The notes: generated by a model not told the origin, from the sequence alone. Shown: positions 10,998 through 24,179, counted from the first letter of the stretch. The stretch is DNA of 64,000 nucleotides from Rhizophagus clarus (GCA_015698045.1 BLAL01000262.1:1118501-1182500); one strand, 5' to 3'. Translations and numbers: made by a program.

Positions 10998-12730
10998 GGC
11001 CACACAAATTCGATTTTTCGGTTCACGTAACATCAAAATTTAAAATTGACCTGGGGACCTGGAGTTTATTAATAATTTTTTTTTATTAACAAAAAAAGTT
11101 TATATATAAATTTTACGGCTTCTGATTGGTCAACCCTTAAGGAGTAACTTATACGATAATCACATATGATAATCACGTTTAAAATAATCGAGAATTTTTT
11201 TTTTCTTGATTTTACTCTGCCAAATGCCTATCATACATGTAAAAATAAGTTACAAGTCTGAAATTTTGAAGGACTGGGAAGATCTACCTATTGGCAGGGA
11301 AACTAAAATAAAAGTTTTTTTCGGAGATATATCAATTTTATATTTGTCATCCGAATGGTGTAATTCAAATTTTGAAGTGAAATTTAGTCCATCAAAAACG
11401 TTAGTCGGAGAGAAGATTTCAGCAGAATGCATTGCCCGGAAAGCTGCATGTCAATATGGAATTTATGACATTTATATCTTATTTCACAAGAAATAATAGA
11501 ATCTCATAGAATTTCTGCCGTTAATATTATTAATGCTTTTGATATTATAAGGGCTAGTTCGAATGATATATGTGTTCCAGGATTTAATGATCTCCCAAAA
11601 AATGCACTGGAAAAGTTGCGAATAGATTTATCTAATTGGATTAAAAATCATGGAGGTGGATGGAAAGGGAAGGATGCTGCACGACATATTGGAAAACAAT
11701 TTGTAACTGATTTGGCAAGTGCACTATGGTATGTTGATAGTTGTTCTGTTCTGTAAAAACTTTAGATCAAAAGTTTAAGATTCCTGTTATTTTTGATGAA
11801 TTTTTTGGGAGATCATTTCCAGAGAATTATAACCGAAGTTTAATTCCAAAGAATTAACTCAGCATAGCAAAAAAATACTTAATTATGTTGAATTAAGTTG
11901 GATGTTACAAAGTAGATTTAACTGGCTAAGAGAATCACTAACTAAATTTGGTGAAATCCTGGCTAAATATTCAGAATATTTGGACTATCAGCAAATTCGA
12001 AGTAAAGAACTAAAAAATTCACTATTTCCTGTAGTTGATGAAGTGGACAGAAGAATATAGACCTTCTTTAAGTGAGACAAAGAAGTCAAATAATGATATG
12101 GGCTTTAAATCTAGTGCACAGAACTGTAAAAATGTTGGAACTCTAATTCAATGTGGAGAATGTGACAAATGGCGTGTACTTTATTCAAAATCAAAATTAT
12201 CTTCACAAGATAAGGAAGAACTTGCACAATTTTTAGATGAAATTTAATATACATGTGGTGATACTTTTTATAGCTTAGCTGGCACAAAATACAAGATTCT
12301 AATGACATAAATGATTCTATGAAAAAATTATTCTCTATTGTTATACTCTAACATGCAATAGCCTGATTGAAATTTCATATTATTCAAGTGGATTATTTAA
12401 AGAGGCACTTTGTTTTAATTGTGGTGTAGAATGTGAAGAACATACAAATTATGGTGAATATTTTCCATATTGTGAAGACTGCAACACATTGGTTAAAAAT
12501 AAAAAAAGAAAAAGAAAAGAAAAGAAATTTGTAAAATCTAGTAAACAAAGAAATGATGAAATTAGTTAGTTGTAAACGAATTATACAGATATAATAAAGC
12601 TTTAATGAACCAATCAAAATTCACTTCATAGTCACGTGATAAACTTTTTATATATAAACTTTTTTTTACTGAAATTTGACAAAGTGACCCGGCCGGGTGA
12701 CGAGAACCGAAAAATCGAATTTGTGTGGCC
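10998..12730. mobile_element. PIF/Harbinger-like TIR element, 1733 bp, with cargo
   Basis: The ends are inverted repeats, perfect over 27 bp starting GGCCACACAAATTCG and then continuing with two mismatches (ACGTAAC versus TCGTCAC). TAA at 10995-10997 and 12731-12733 is a 3-bp target duplication. TAA together with GGCC-starting TIRs fits the PIF/Harbinger pattern. No DDE transposase is visible inside; the interior is a decayed gene (see 11224-12570). It is therefore probably non-autonomous, mobilised in trans, or a degenerate member of another superfamily. Confidence 0.75.
11224..12570 (+). pseudogene. Decayed zinc-ribbon protein carried by the TIR element
   Basis: Frame 1 opens at ATG 11224 (MPIIHVKISYKS...) and closes at 11496. 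A +1 shift then reads ...ESHRISAVNIINAFDIIRAS through GGGWKGKDAARHIGKQFVTD and LASALWYVD. More shifts and stops follow. From about 12130 the frame reads TLIQCGECDKWRVLYSKSKL (CxxC) and stops after FLDEI. A final frame carries ISYYSSGLFKEALCFNCGVE, CEEHTNYGEYFPYCEDCN (CxxC, CxxC) and a Lys/Arg-rich tail. The paired CxxC sites suggest zinc ribbons. From memory, similar CxxC...KWRxxYS...YYSSG proteins occur as uncharacterised families in marine invertebrates; this is unverified. At least three frameshifts make it non-functional here. Confidence 0.5.
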
Positions 12731-13870
12731 TAAATGTTCTTTACTTATTATTTAGTTTCTTTCCTACTTAATTTTTTGAACTAAGATTGAGAATTGATAT
12801 TTGAGCAATCTTACCGTATACTGTAATACTTGCTTGTTGACGTTTTATTTAATGTGTAAAATTCTTATATTTTTTGATTATCTTCTTTTTGGTTTTTTTA
12901 TATATCTATCAAAATTTATCATATTAGTTTATTTACTAAATTATGAATTTATTAACTTATATTCAATTATTTGGCGATAATAATTTGGGTGTTGGTTATT
13001 TTGTATTGCTTTTAATATTGCAAATTAATTTCTACATAATAAAGATTAATAATAGCAATATGAAGTATTTTATAAAAATAATATTTTATTATAAGTTAAC
13101 GATATGAAATTAGCGAGGTGATTTGAAACCGAATAAACTAAAATAAAGTTTGCTTTTTGTCATTATTTTTATAGATTTGATTTTAGAATATTAAGTTTCG
13201 GAATTTTGTAACTGTCAGGATTTCGTACCAGATCAATACTTATTTGGAAAACATAATAAATGTTATGCAATTCCATAAATTTTCGTAATTAAGTCTTGAA
13301 TAGCAATAATCATAATCAATTACACAATATAATTCCTAATTAAATAAATAATAAATAAAATTACTTTATTCCTTTGACTTAGACATAATAATTCCTGATA
13401 GGATATAAATAATTACATATTACAATTCGTTCAATTCATTCATAAATTAATCCATAATCCATTTGATTATGTAACATTTCCTTAACTAAAATTCTTGTCA
13501 CTAGCATCTTAAAAGTTAATTTTATATCATAAATAAACTTAATTTTTTTCTTTTCCCAATGATCCATATTTTATCGAATTTCCCATCGAGAGAGAACAAG
13601 CGGTAAAAAATATATACAAATGCAATCAATATTGATTGCTTTAAATATTTAGACGACGTATTTGAAAAAGCTTATTCATACAAAAAGACTGAAGTTACTT
13701 GAAATATAAATAAAGTAAAAAAAAAAAAAAGATATCATAATTTGCGCATCTTATAAAGAATAAATCATAAAATTAACATAATCAACTATTACTAATATCT
13801 TAAGTTATCGTGTAATCATAAAAAATCTTACAAAATGAAATATAAAAACTTAGATTAACATTAAATACTA
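12731..13870. other. AT-rich spacer
   Basis: No gene or element boundaries are recognised. It probably includes the 3' region of the minus-strand gene that ends at 13871. Confidence 0.4.
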
Positions 13871-14597
13871 TTAAAAATGAAATAAATTACTATCACAATA
13901 ACCTTGATTATAATTATTTCCGCCATTTTGAGATTCAACAAATTGAATATGATTTTGTTGAGAATTAAAATTATAAAAAAGTGCATTTCTATCACATGGT
14001 TGAGGATGATTAGGAATAACTCTATTATTAAAGTTTATCATACTTTCATAAGTTTGTCCACACGCCTGTTGTGGAGCCAAATAATGAATTAAGTCAGTCA
14101 TTTTCCAAGTGAAACTTGAGATTTTCCTGATGACTTTTGGAAAATTCTTGTTGTTGATATTCATTCTGAATGAATTGTATACCAAAAAGAGTCTTATTTA
14201 GGAGCCGATATATGAGTGTATTTGAGACCATTTCACATGTTACTTGATAAATTTTCTTAAATTCGGGTTGTACATGATAAAACATAAAACTATTGTTAGG
14301 GATTGAGTAGTTACCAGCGTTGATTATTAATTGAGATACATTTTCGAAGGATAATGATATTTCTTCACAGATGATATAATATATTTGAAAATCGTTTAAT
14401 GGTGCGTAAAAGAATGAAAGTTTACTCATTTGAGTTGAGTAGATTGCAGGCTGTAAATTTGGAATCATGTTAAAATTAGGGTGTGTAACTGGCAACGATT
14501 GGTTTAAGTTCATAGTTGATGTGGATAATTCATCACTAACGACCGGAGTAGATGAAGTATCGAATTGAGGATCATATGAGGAATAAATAGTTGGCAT
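13871..14597 (-). CDS. Unrecognised lineage-specific protein, C-terminal frameshift
   Basis: The frame from ATG 14597 runs 167 codons to TGA at 14094-14096. The conserved tail continues in another frame to the stop at 13871. A tandem TGAC at about 14092-14100 explains the shift: removing one copy would join ...LEND to LIHYLAPQQ, as in the relative at 41685/50531-51102, which has LKKDLIHYS. Shared blocks are PNFNM, SFFYA, ENVSQLIIN, FMFYH, KKIYQVTCEMVS, NKT.FG and, after the shift, NQGY.D.N at the C-terminus. The N-terminus is Ser/Thr/Asn-rich. There is no signal peptide or membrane span. Function is unknown. It may still yield the 167-residue form, or be a young pseudogene. Confidence 0.55.
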
Positions 14598-17500
14598 ATT
14601 CAGAGGTATAAGTAATTTATATATTTGTATGAAGTAAGATATATAGAGTTTCTGTTTTTTTAGGAACGCATTAGTATGAATGGAACATTATTTATATTTT
14701 TTATTTATATACTGTATATAAAAAAGTTGCTAAACTTGAATCAATGAATCATATATCTTAAAAAATAATTATTATTTATATTATATATATTATATCCAAT
14801 ATTTATCACGCCAAAAGTTGATTATTTTTTTATCTTTTTTTGAATGTAGTAAGCCATTCATATATAACCGTAAATGTAAAGTTTTGTGAAAAAATTTTTA
14901 CTTTTAACATCTCCGCGCTTTAAACGTTACTAACTATAACTGGTTTTCTTATTGTTATGAGGGGAAATATACATATAAATGTACGTATTAAAAATGAGGA
15001 ACCAATAAAATGATAACGAACCTACGCAAGCACAATAGGCAATTTTAAACAGGAACATGCAGGGATACTAAATTTAGTAAATCATCCAATCATAAAATTT
15101 ACGAGAACATATAAACGAGTTGTTTCCTGAACATTCCAAAATAAATGAAAGTACGTGTAATATAGACAAATGATAACTCGCAAATGTATTTATGAAAATT
15201 ATTTTTGATAATTACTCGCTCCGATTCAACTTAACGTATTATATAACTTTTAATAATTTTGATGTAAAATTGTCACTTTAAATATAACCAATACGTCGAA
15301 GTAAAGAAACAAAGAGAATTTTCCAAAACTGTAATTATATACACAATGCAAAAACTTGTGAGCCCATTCTTTTATACATGGTGGACTTCACAAAGACTTG
15401 TGTAATATTTCATAATCTAATAAATCAAGTAGTACAATAAATGATGTTCGCCGGATTATTATTTCCTTGCGAATAAAAATTCGAACTGAAATTGCATAGA
15501 TTACAAGTGTAATGATTTGAGGCTGATTTATTAATAATAAATGTCTTTTTGCAATGAAATTATGTAGGATGACAACACGCTCACAAAGTAAAAATTACAA
15601 TGGACTGAAAACCGAAATTTAATTAATTCCATGACTAGCCGGCAGCCTAGAGCTCGAACTTAAACCCAATTGAACATGTAAGAATATATGCCGTAATAAA
15701 GGCATAATGTTAGGATTATAACAATACGCATTGTATTTAGCTTACCAAATGATAAATTAATTTTTTTCTGACGTAATGATTGTACATATATTCGGAGATT
15801 TTGTCTTAAAATAAAATTACATTTTTTCGATTATTTTTATTCGTGCATGATAAGAGAAGCCTTCCAAAAAAGTGATTATTAATGGATATTTTCGGCTAAA
15901 AGAAAATTTACAAAGAAATCTCGATTTATATAAAAAAGAAAAAGAAATTTGGGAAAAGTAATGTTACACACCAAAAAAAAAGATAAAGATACAAAATCAA
16001 AAGTAATGACGGATATTAATTAATCACATATAAATTTATATAATTCTTCATAAGTAAAAACTTCATTTAACCATGAATCAATAAAAGAAAAAAAAAAAAA
16101 CTTTTCAAATATAAATGATTATTCTTGATATATTTGTAATACTAAAGACTTGATTTGTTGGTAATTGGAATCAAACATAGGAACTGATGCATATTTTACC
16201 TTTATAATAAACTTCCACATAAAATATTTACTGAAACATAAATTTCAATAATATTATGAGTTTTAATGAATAAAGTTATAGTTTTATAGTGTTTCATAAT
16301 CGCTTTTTTATTTATAATTGATCGACGTGATCAACAAACCATGAAAGAGAAAAGGAAATTAAACCGGAAATTTTTCTTTCATATCCGTTGGCTTTTACCA
16401 AAATAAAAAATTAACACGTGCAAAGCATGAATGATTTCATTTATGGAAGATTAATCTTACCACAAAGTTATTAATAATCTAAAACTAGTTTTCTTTTTTA
16501 ATTAGTGAATTTTTATTGCAGGCGGTAAAAATGTTAAAGATGGTCGAATATGTTGTGCAAATTTACGTCAACTAACGCACAACTATTCAACTCAATTAAA
16601 TTTGATATATTCGCGCACAAATATCAATAAAATCAGATTCATGTGTTGAAAAGTATTGCTTCTAAATTCCTACATGAAAACAACGAATTTTATTGGTGTA
16701 AAGAAACAAAGAAAATTTTCAAAATCATCGGCAGTGATACAGAGTTACATTCAATATATATTTACATCTCAGATGAAAAGAATCTTAAACTTCCCTGCAC
16801 TCTATTACGTATCGTAAGCTATTCATTGACGATCATAATAACAAATCGTATATATAAAAAGTATGTATATGGTTAAGTTTATGTAAGTGCTTCCACATAC
16901 CTTCATATTACCATAATGATGAATGAAACAATTTAGAAAGGACTGCAGTAGAACATAAGCTGCCGATTTATAATTTTGGAATGATTGTGTTCTACATTAC
17001 ATAGTGCTACAATCTATACAGCATTTGGTTTTGTTACTGAATTTTCAATTTTTCAAAATTATACTTCATGCTTTCGACAATAATTCAAACTTTTTTTTAA
17101 TGCTGTCTATACTAAGTTTATACTATATAAATTTTTTAAAATTCAAGGAATCATAGTGTGGTTCCAGAGCTTAATTTGGTACTCCAAGATGATCGTCCTG
17201 AACTCTCCTCAGACGACTAATTACGCCAGGCAATAACCGACGCGCGCCAGTTGTCGATTGAATAGTTCTCTATAATTAATATGATAAGCATATTATTTAG
17301 TACAACTCTAACTTTATTATTTAAAATTTTGTGGATATATGAAATTTGTTATAGTGCACAATATAGTGAATACTTGTTACGATACAATTTATTAAAACAC
17401 AGAATTTCGGTCTTAAATCTTAATGTAGATTTACTTTACTAAATAAGTTAATTCACCACGTTAAGATGTTATTTGGATATTGTCATAATATCATTTTGAT

Positions 17501-18182
17501 CATGTCATTTAATATCGTAACAGTAACAACAACAAATCATAATAAATTTATTATACCTCTCCTAAAATTTTCATGTACTAATATATGATACATAATAAGA
17601 TAATAAGTTAGATTTTTGAATTTTGTCTAAAATTTTGTTTCTAACGAAAAATTTAGCTATAATTAAACATTAAATCTCAATATACCTTTTATAAAATATA
17701 AATGCAGTAGTGGCCGAAATATTTATCACTTATATTTTTTACATAAATTTTCATGAAAAAATATCTTTTAGCAAATGTATAAAATGTTCAAAAATAGCAA
17801 GATTTCAAATATCAAATTAGTTTTTTTGTGAAATTTTATTTCAATGATAAATTTGGTTTCTAGTACATAAATTACTGTACATAAATTGTAGAATATACTA
17901 TATTTCCATGAGCATTTTTAATCTAACAAACCTGTTTGCTTTTTAGATAATTCCCGCCAGAGTTTTGCAACACTCTGAATCACCTGTTATATGGATGGGT
18001 TACACATTAATTAATAAGAATGACAAAAAAAGAAATATTATCTTATCTATTAATTTATTTTAGCTTTCTTTCATCAATGTACAGTATGTAATTAGATATT
18101 CTACTTGACTTTTTCAACGAAAAGGCCATTACAATTTACAGAATGAAATTTCTCGATATAAAAAAAATTCCGATAATATAAT
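14598..18182. other. Long AT-rich region without recognised genes
   Basis: Nothing here could be assigned. Short frames such as 16643-16876 lack coding character. A GC-richer islet at 17157-17270 reads ELNLVLQDDRPELSSDD, a TAA, then LRQAITDARQLSIE on the plus strand and may be a relic exon. The first few hundred bases should hold the promoter of the 14597 gene. Confidence 0.4.
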
Positions 18183-18665
18183 CCCTATGAAAAAAGAATG
18201 TCCGAAAAATGTCACCTAAAGTGTCCGGAAATTGTCTAATATATACTGTATATGGAAATTGTCCGGAAAGTTGATCAAATTTGCTGTCCAGAATTTTTTT
18301 TCGTGCCCTTTATGTCTAGAATTTATCAGAATTTAAAATTCTGGAAAATTAAACTGTGCGAATTCCGTACATAACAAAATTCTGGACAAATTCTGGACAC
18401 ATTCTGGACAAGTCAAACCGGACAAATTCTAGACATAAAAATTCCAGCTGGATAAATTCAGGACATGGAAAAATTTCAGACAAATTCTGGATAATACTTC
18501 TAAAAATGGATAAATTAAAAAATCAAAAAATGTAAAAAGCACAAAAGTGATATTTAAAACCTCTCTTTACATACTAAATAAACTTGAAGAGAAGACAAAA
18601 ATACTATCTATGATGTTAATTTAAAATGCAAATAATTGTTGCTTAATAATGATTATCATGTTAAC
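18183..18665. mobile_element. Diverged copy of the CCCTAT...TGTCCGGA MITE family
   Basis: It starts CCCTATGAAAAAAGAATGTCC and contains many copies of GTCCGGAAA and TCTGGACAAATTC motifs. It shares the interior block (aaaaagcacaaaa...gacaaaaatactat) with the full copies at 35502-36151 and 53067-53683. The right terminus is not clear, so this is a truncated or strongly diverged copy. Confidence 0.55.
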
Positions 18666-19155
18666 CTGTTAATCTGCTGATCTATAGCAGTACAAAATTC
18701 TTAATGTTAAGTTTTAAACATTACACACTGTAAAATAAGGTTCAGTTCGTTTTCTTAAATGGGATACCTTCAATTTTTAATTTTTAATTTATATATTATA
18801 TAAACTGGCGTAATAATAAATAAATATTAAAATATAAATGGAAGTCGCCTAGTGTCGCATGATAATTCGCTCAAACTTTACATTTGAATAACATTCTATC
18901 CTTAGCTATTGTTCGATTGTTTCTTACTAAAGATAGATTTTTCTTGTCGATAAACTTTATTAAAGGGCGCCTTTAGAAAGTTTTTTTTTAAATACAAACA
19001 GGAAAACGAAGTTATTTCCATTCATTGAATACTAAAATAAATTTATTAAATGCGTGAAGATATAAAACTGGAAAAGATTTTTTTATCGGTTTTAAATTCA
19101 TCAATATAAAATATTAAGAAAATCTATCACTTTCACTTAGAGAGGATACTCCAGA
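18666..19155. other. AT-rich spacer ending in a hAT target site
   Basis: No gene is recognised. Its last eight bases (actccaga, 19148-19155) are duplicated at 22832-22839. Confidence 0.5.
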
Positions 19156-19522
19156 TAGTGTTTTGATCCGTGACTGGGTCCAACCAGTTGGACCAGGATA
19201 ATTTATTTTTTTCGGATATCCGGATAAACGTGATTTTTATCCGGATAATTATCCGGATAAAAATATCCGGGCCAGATCCGGTATTCGGATAAAAAATATA
19301 AAAAAAAAATTTTTTAATATTAAATATCTTAAATAATAGTTCTTTTAATTTTCATTTTTATTTCAAAGTATATGATAGAATAATTTAATAATTAAAAACG
19401 TGTAAATATTCTTATAATAAAATTCTTTATTTAATAAAATAAAATTCAATACATTTAATAAAAAATATTTAATAGAATAAAATTCAATACATTTAATAAA
19501 AAAAATAATGAAAAATGTAATA

Positions 19523-21978
19523 TCATTCATCTAATAATTCTTCCAATTCGTGTTCATCTTCCACATAATCATTATTTTCCACATCCAAATCTGGTGGAAA
19601 TATATTAATATGATCCATAGTTTTCATGTTATGTTTTAAAAATACCATTTTACCTAATAAAGCAGGATCCAATAAGCTTCTTTTTGCTGTAATGTGGTTT
19701 CCTGCATCTGAGAAAAGTCGTTCAGAAGCTACAGAAGTAGCAGGAATTCCTAAATATTTTTGTGCAATAATAGAAAGAACTGGAAAAATTTCCTGTTTTG
19801 ATTTCCACCAATCTAATGGGTTTTTATTTTCCCTAGCAACTGGTAAAAGAAAATAAGTAGTAATTTCATCAGCTATTGGTAAAAGAAAATAAGTAGTAAT
19901 TTCATCAGCTATTGGTAAAAGAAAATAAGTAGTAATTTCATCAGCTATTGGTAAAAGAAAATAAGTAGTAATTTCATCAGCTATTGGTAAAAGAAAATAA
20001 GTAGTAATTTCATCAGCTATTGCTGATGATGAAGTAGAACTTTCTTTTGTTTGAAACACTTTTTTTACTTTTTGTTGACGTCTTTCTTGATGCTCATGTA
20101 AAGATCTCATGCTAGGAGTTGAACTTGTTGAGGTAGTTGAAATTGTGGGTGATGGTGGAGTACTAGTTTGTTGCTGCATTTCTCTCTTTAATTGATCATA
20201 TTGTATTTGTAAACTTGAATGAATTTTTACTTTTGTTTCTTCATCAGTTATAAAATTAAGATCTTTATACCTTGGATCCAAAAGTGCTGCCATAATGCCA
20301 AACTCATCTGGCATTGCCCAATAATGTTTCAAACCTAAATAAATTTTATTTTTTACATTTTTTAATACTTCTGAAATATTACTACAATCTAATTCAATTT
20401 GTGAACTTTCTTCTTCTACTATATCAGAATTAATAGTATTATCATCAGAATCTTCTAATACTTCATATGAATTATCAGATGGTTTTAAAGAATTTGTGAG
20501 ATCTGTAATAATAGGAAACATTTGACTTAATGTAACATAAGTATTTCCAGAAAAATCTTGTGTAGCTTTCTCAAATGGTGCCAAAATGTTACATAATTCA
20601 TCTAATAACTCCCATTCATTATCTTTTATCATAATTTTTTTTAATCTAATTCCATCAGTTTTTTCTTCAGATATAAGAGAACAAGACAAGTTTACACTAA
20701 GTTGAAGCACAGCATATTGAAGAAAAATCAGCCGATCCCATGCCAAATATGAAGAGTTCCACCTTAAGTAATTAAACAACAATAATTATATAAATTAGGA
20801 TAAAATTTATTAAATAATTAAATTGAATTAAAATATTTACCTAGTAGATATATCTTGTATTAAATGTAATGGTTCTTCATAACCAATCTCTTTTTGCACT
20901 TTAATCAATCGTTCAATTTGTTTTTGAGTAGAAAAAAATTTATTAGTTGTTTTGTACGTGATACCAAATTTTCTACAACTTTTAATCCTTTACTAATTGC
21001 CAGCTGCAAAGTATGAGCAGCACATGAGAGTCTTTTAATTGGTGTTAAATCTCGAATAGCAGCTACTACATTTGCTCCATTGTCTGTTGTTATTGATACA
21101 ACAAGATTTTCAATTTCCCACTTTTGCATAGCATTTTTAATACCTTCAGTAATTGCTTTTGCAGTATGTGGTGTTGGAAAATAGGATATTTCAAGCAAAA
21201 CATCCATTATTTCAAAATTTTTATTGATCCAAGTTGCTGTTAAGCCTAAATATCCATGTTTTGAACGAGAAGACCACAAATCAGTAGTTAAAGATATTGA
21301 TTGAGCAGTTTTTAAAAGCAGTTTCAATTTTTCTTTATTATACCCATAACTGCGAGCAATCATCATTCTTAATTTTTTTTCTCCAGGAACTGTAAATTGT
21401 GGATCTATAATATACATATGCTCAATATATGCCTTTTGAGTTATGATTGATAATGGTTGAGTTGTAAGTAAAATCCACCGTAGTGTTGATAATTCTTTTT
21501 CTTTTTGTCCATTTTTATTGGATGCAGATTGAGTATGCATTGGTGATATAATGCCGCTTTCTAGAGATGGTATAATTTCATGTTTAACAAGATGGTAACT
21601 GAGATTTCCTGTAGACCCATCATATTTGTAATTTTTTGAGCATTTTTCTCCATCATCTAATAAAAACTGACAATATGCACGTATTTCTCCTTTATCATTT
21701 TGTTTTCTAATAAAATAATCCTATACCCAACTTACTTTTGTTTGTGGTTTAATTATTGCAGCAGTTTGTTTAAAGGGATTTGAATCATTTGGTGCTCGAT
21801 CTGTTGATTCTAGTGTAGTATTTGTCATTTTTTGTTTTCCAAGGGCTTTAGATAATTTTGCAGGACGTCCTCTTTTTTTCTTTGCTAGTGGTGTTGGAGT
21901 AATTTCAACAATTTCATCACTAGAACCTTCATTTTCATTTAAGGTAATAATGTAATCTTGATCATTGTTATTTTCCAT
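19523..21978 (-). pseudogene. hAT transposase, copy 1 (stop in BED finger, frameshift, 36-nt expansion)
   Basis: Starts at ATG 21978. Order: N-terminal acidic and AT-hook-like segment (KKKRGRPAK); BED zinc finger (YCQFLLDDGEKC ... HLVKH); RNase H-like core with TTDLWSS, TTDNGANVV and CAAHTLQLA; ALLDPRYK; C-terminal hAT dimerisation domain (NPLDWW...YLGIPATSVASERLFS). An intron of 78 nt (20763-20840) joins ..STR to WNSSYLAWDRL. Damage: TAG at 21721-21723, where the family usually has Trp (SWV-x-DYF), shared with copy 2; a one-base loss in a run at 20932-20938 (seven A versus eight in copy 2) shifts the frame; and IADEITTYFLLP is repeated five times. The product would excise and integrate the element, but this copy should not encode a full enzyme. 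Confidence 0.85.
19841..20020 (-). repeat. Five in-frame 36-bp tandem repeats in the transposase
   Basis: Five consecutive 36-base units encode IADEITTYFLLP on the minus strand. Copy 2 has a single unit at the same place. The units look identical, so this is a recent expansion that keeps the frame. Confidence 0.95.
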
Positions 21979-22225
21979 AATTTTGTGAATTATTTTAGCT
22001 TTCAATAAAATAAACTTTAATTGAAATTATGAAAAATTCAACAAGGGAATGTACAGTATTTATTAATCTTTATTATGGCTTAGAACTGAATTAACTGTGA
22101 TTTTATTTGTAAAAGTTTTAATAAACAAATAATAATTGTCATAAATCAATAGGTCTAAATAATAAATTTACCTGATTAATATTGTAAAATTTTACAAAAT
22201 TTTATTGCTACAAATTTAATAAATT

Positions 22226-22665
22226 CCATGAAATTAATAATACGAAATTAATTAAACAAATTCCACGAAAATAATTAAACAAATTTCACGAAAATAATTA
22301 AACAAATTCCATGAAAATAATTAAAAAAATTCCACGAAAATAATTAAACAAATTCCACGAAAATAATTAAACAAAGACATAAATGAAGTTAATTACAAAA
22401 TTAATTAAGAAAATACTATGATATTAAACTAATAAACACTACGAAATTAATTAAGCAAATGCCACGAAAATAATTAAATAAAGCCATAAATTTAAGCCAC
22501 AAAATTAATTAAATAAATTCTACGAAATTATTTAAATAGGTGCCACGAAACTAATTAATAAAGCCACACATTTAAGCCACAAAATTAATCAAAATGCCAC
22601 GAATTTAATTAAATAAATGCCACGAATTTAATTAAATCTATGCTATGAATTAAATCTAATATATG
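22226..22665. repeat. Degenerate ~24-bp tandem array inside hAT copy 1
   Basis: Units of the type AATTCCACGAAAATAATTAAA drift to GCCACGAATTTAATTAAAT along the array. The same array lies at 38398-38850 in copy 2 with one extra unit, so it belongs to the element. Confidence 0.8.
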
Positions 22666-22839
22666 CTATAAATTTCTTGATTTACAAAAAAAAAATTGTA
22701 TAATTTTTATCCGGATTTCAGTTTCTATCCGGATATATCCAGATTTTTATCTGAACTGGATTATCCGGATAAAAACTGGATAATTTTTTTAATTTATCCG
22801 GATAACGGTTTATATCCGGATCGAAACATTAACTCCAGA

Positions 22840-24179
22840 TCATCATAACCATTATGCAAATTGAATCTATTCTAGTTTTTTTTGTTTTTTTAACGAGTTA
22901 AATTTTTGATAATATGAATTAATTTATAGAGATATTTAAAAATAAATAATTAATAAATTTATAGCACAGGCATCATTAACTTACGTAATTTATGTAATTT
23001 ATCTCCTTATTTGGTGAATTATTTTTGGGTAAATTTTAATTTTCTATAAATGTGTTTTTTTTATATAATCTGTACAAATAAATGGAAATCCCCGAAATGT
23101 TTATAATTGATTTTCATAGCCATAAGAATCATATTAGCGTTTAACAATCGAAGACCCTTAAATTTATTTTTAGACCAATTTTTAAGGGTTACTTACTTTA
23201 GAGATTTGCAGTCCACATGTTTCTAGGAAGTGTAATTGATTAATAATTTTTTTATGAAAGAAGAAGGGCAATTTATTAGCATTTGATTGACTTCAAGTAT
23301 TAATGAACCATTTATTTAGAAATTTTAAAATGACGATACGTGTTGTTGTAATATTAATATTGAATAAAAATAGCTTGAATCAGTCCGTCATATTTCTGCA
23401 AGAAGAAAAGATAAAAGTGCATATGTTTTTTGTGCAATACAAATAAGAAATTTTGAAGAAGCTTGTTAGTTGATATTTTTATGCAAACGAGGTCAAAGGT
23501 TGAATGTAAAAAACGCCAACGAAATGTGGAATCGTTTATAATATATGTTACTAAATTAAATAATGGAGGAACTTAAGCTTCGAAGTTACATTATTTATAT
23601 AAAAGCAAATTGTTTTAGTATGAAATTATAAAGATATTGATAAATTTAATACAGTGCTTGATCAAAAGAATCCATCAACGTTATTAAAGTTGTAGGGTGA
23701 AAAAATTTGTTGGTGATGCTGGGGTACATACTTTTACTATCGCTTGACCATAAATCGCCCTTTATTAATACACGTTTGATTGTAAATACAATATATATAT
23801 AAGTTTATATGTCTAGTTTATATGTACAAGCATCACGAAATATTGAATGTGCAATTCATGCATAAAAAAATTGCAGTAAATGCACAAAATCTTGTTGAAA
23901 TTGCTAATTTAATTGCGTACCCTTAAAATTCACATTATTTGCATATTTAATAATGTAATTTTATTATTCAATATTATGTACATTTCTAAACAATATATTA
24001 TATAAATTTAATTGAAATCATTGCACAATTATTATATATTAATATATTCACGTGTATATTAAATTATATAATTATTTATACAATTCTTTACCTATTCATC
24101 TTGTAAAGTGGAAGTCTATAAATAAAATATTATTAATTTGTGTGTAAAATTATTATAAGAATCTAATAAATGAAATATT
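22840..24179. other. AT-rich spacer
   Basis: No gene or element ends are recognised. It probably includes the 3' flank of the decayed minus-strand gene to the right. Confidence 0.4.

Larger units (their letters stand above)
19156..22831. mobile_element. hAT DNA transposon, copy 1 (3676 bp)
   Basis: It starts TAGTGTTTTGATCCG and ends with the near-inverse CGGATCGAAACATTA. The perfect 8-bp target duplication actccaga flanks both sides. Both subterminal regions are crowded with ATCCGGATAA motifs (19195-19290 and 22700-22820), likely transposase-binding sites. The interior holds the minus-strand transposase gene (19523-21978) and, near the other end, a degenerate 24-bp tandem array (22226-22665). 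Sequence is nearly identical to copy 2 at 34820-39028, implying recent activity. Confidence 0.92.

Noticed and set aside
16643..16876. 77-residue plus-strand ORF
   Set aside because: AT-driven composition, no motif, no splice structure, no relative in the window.
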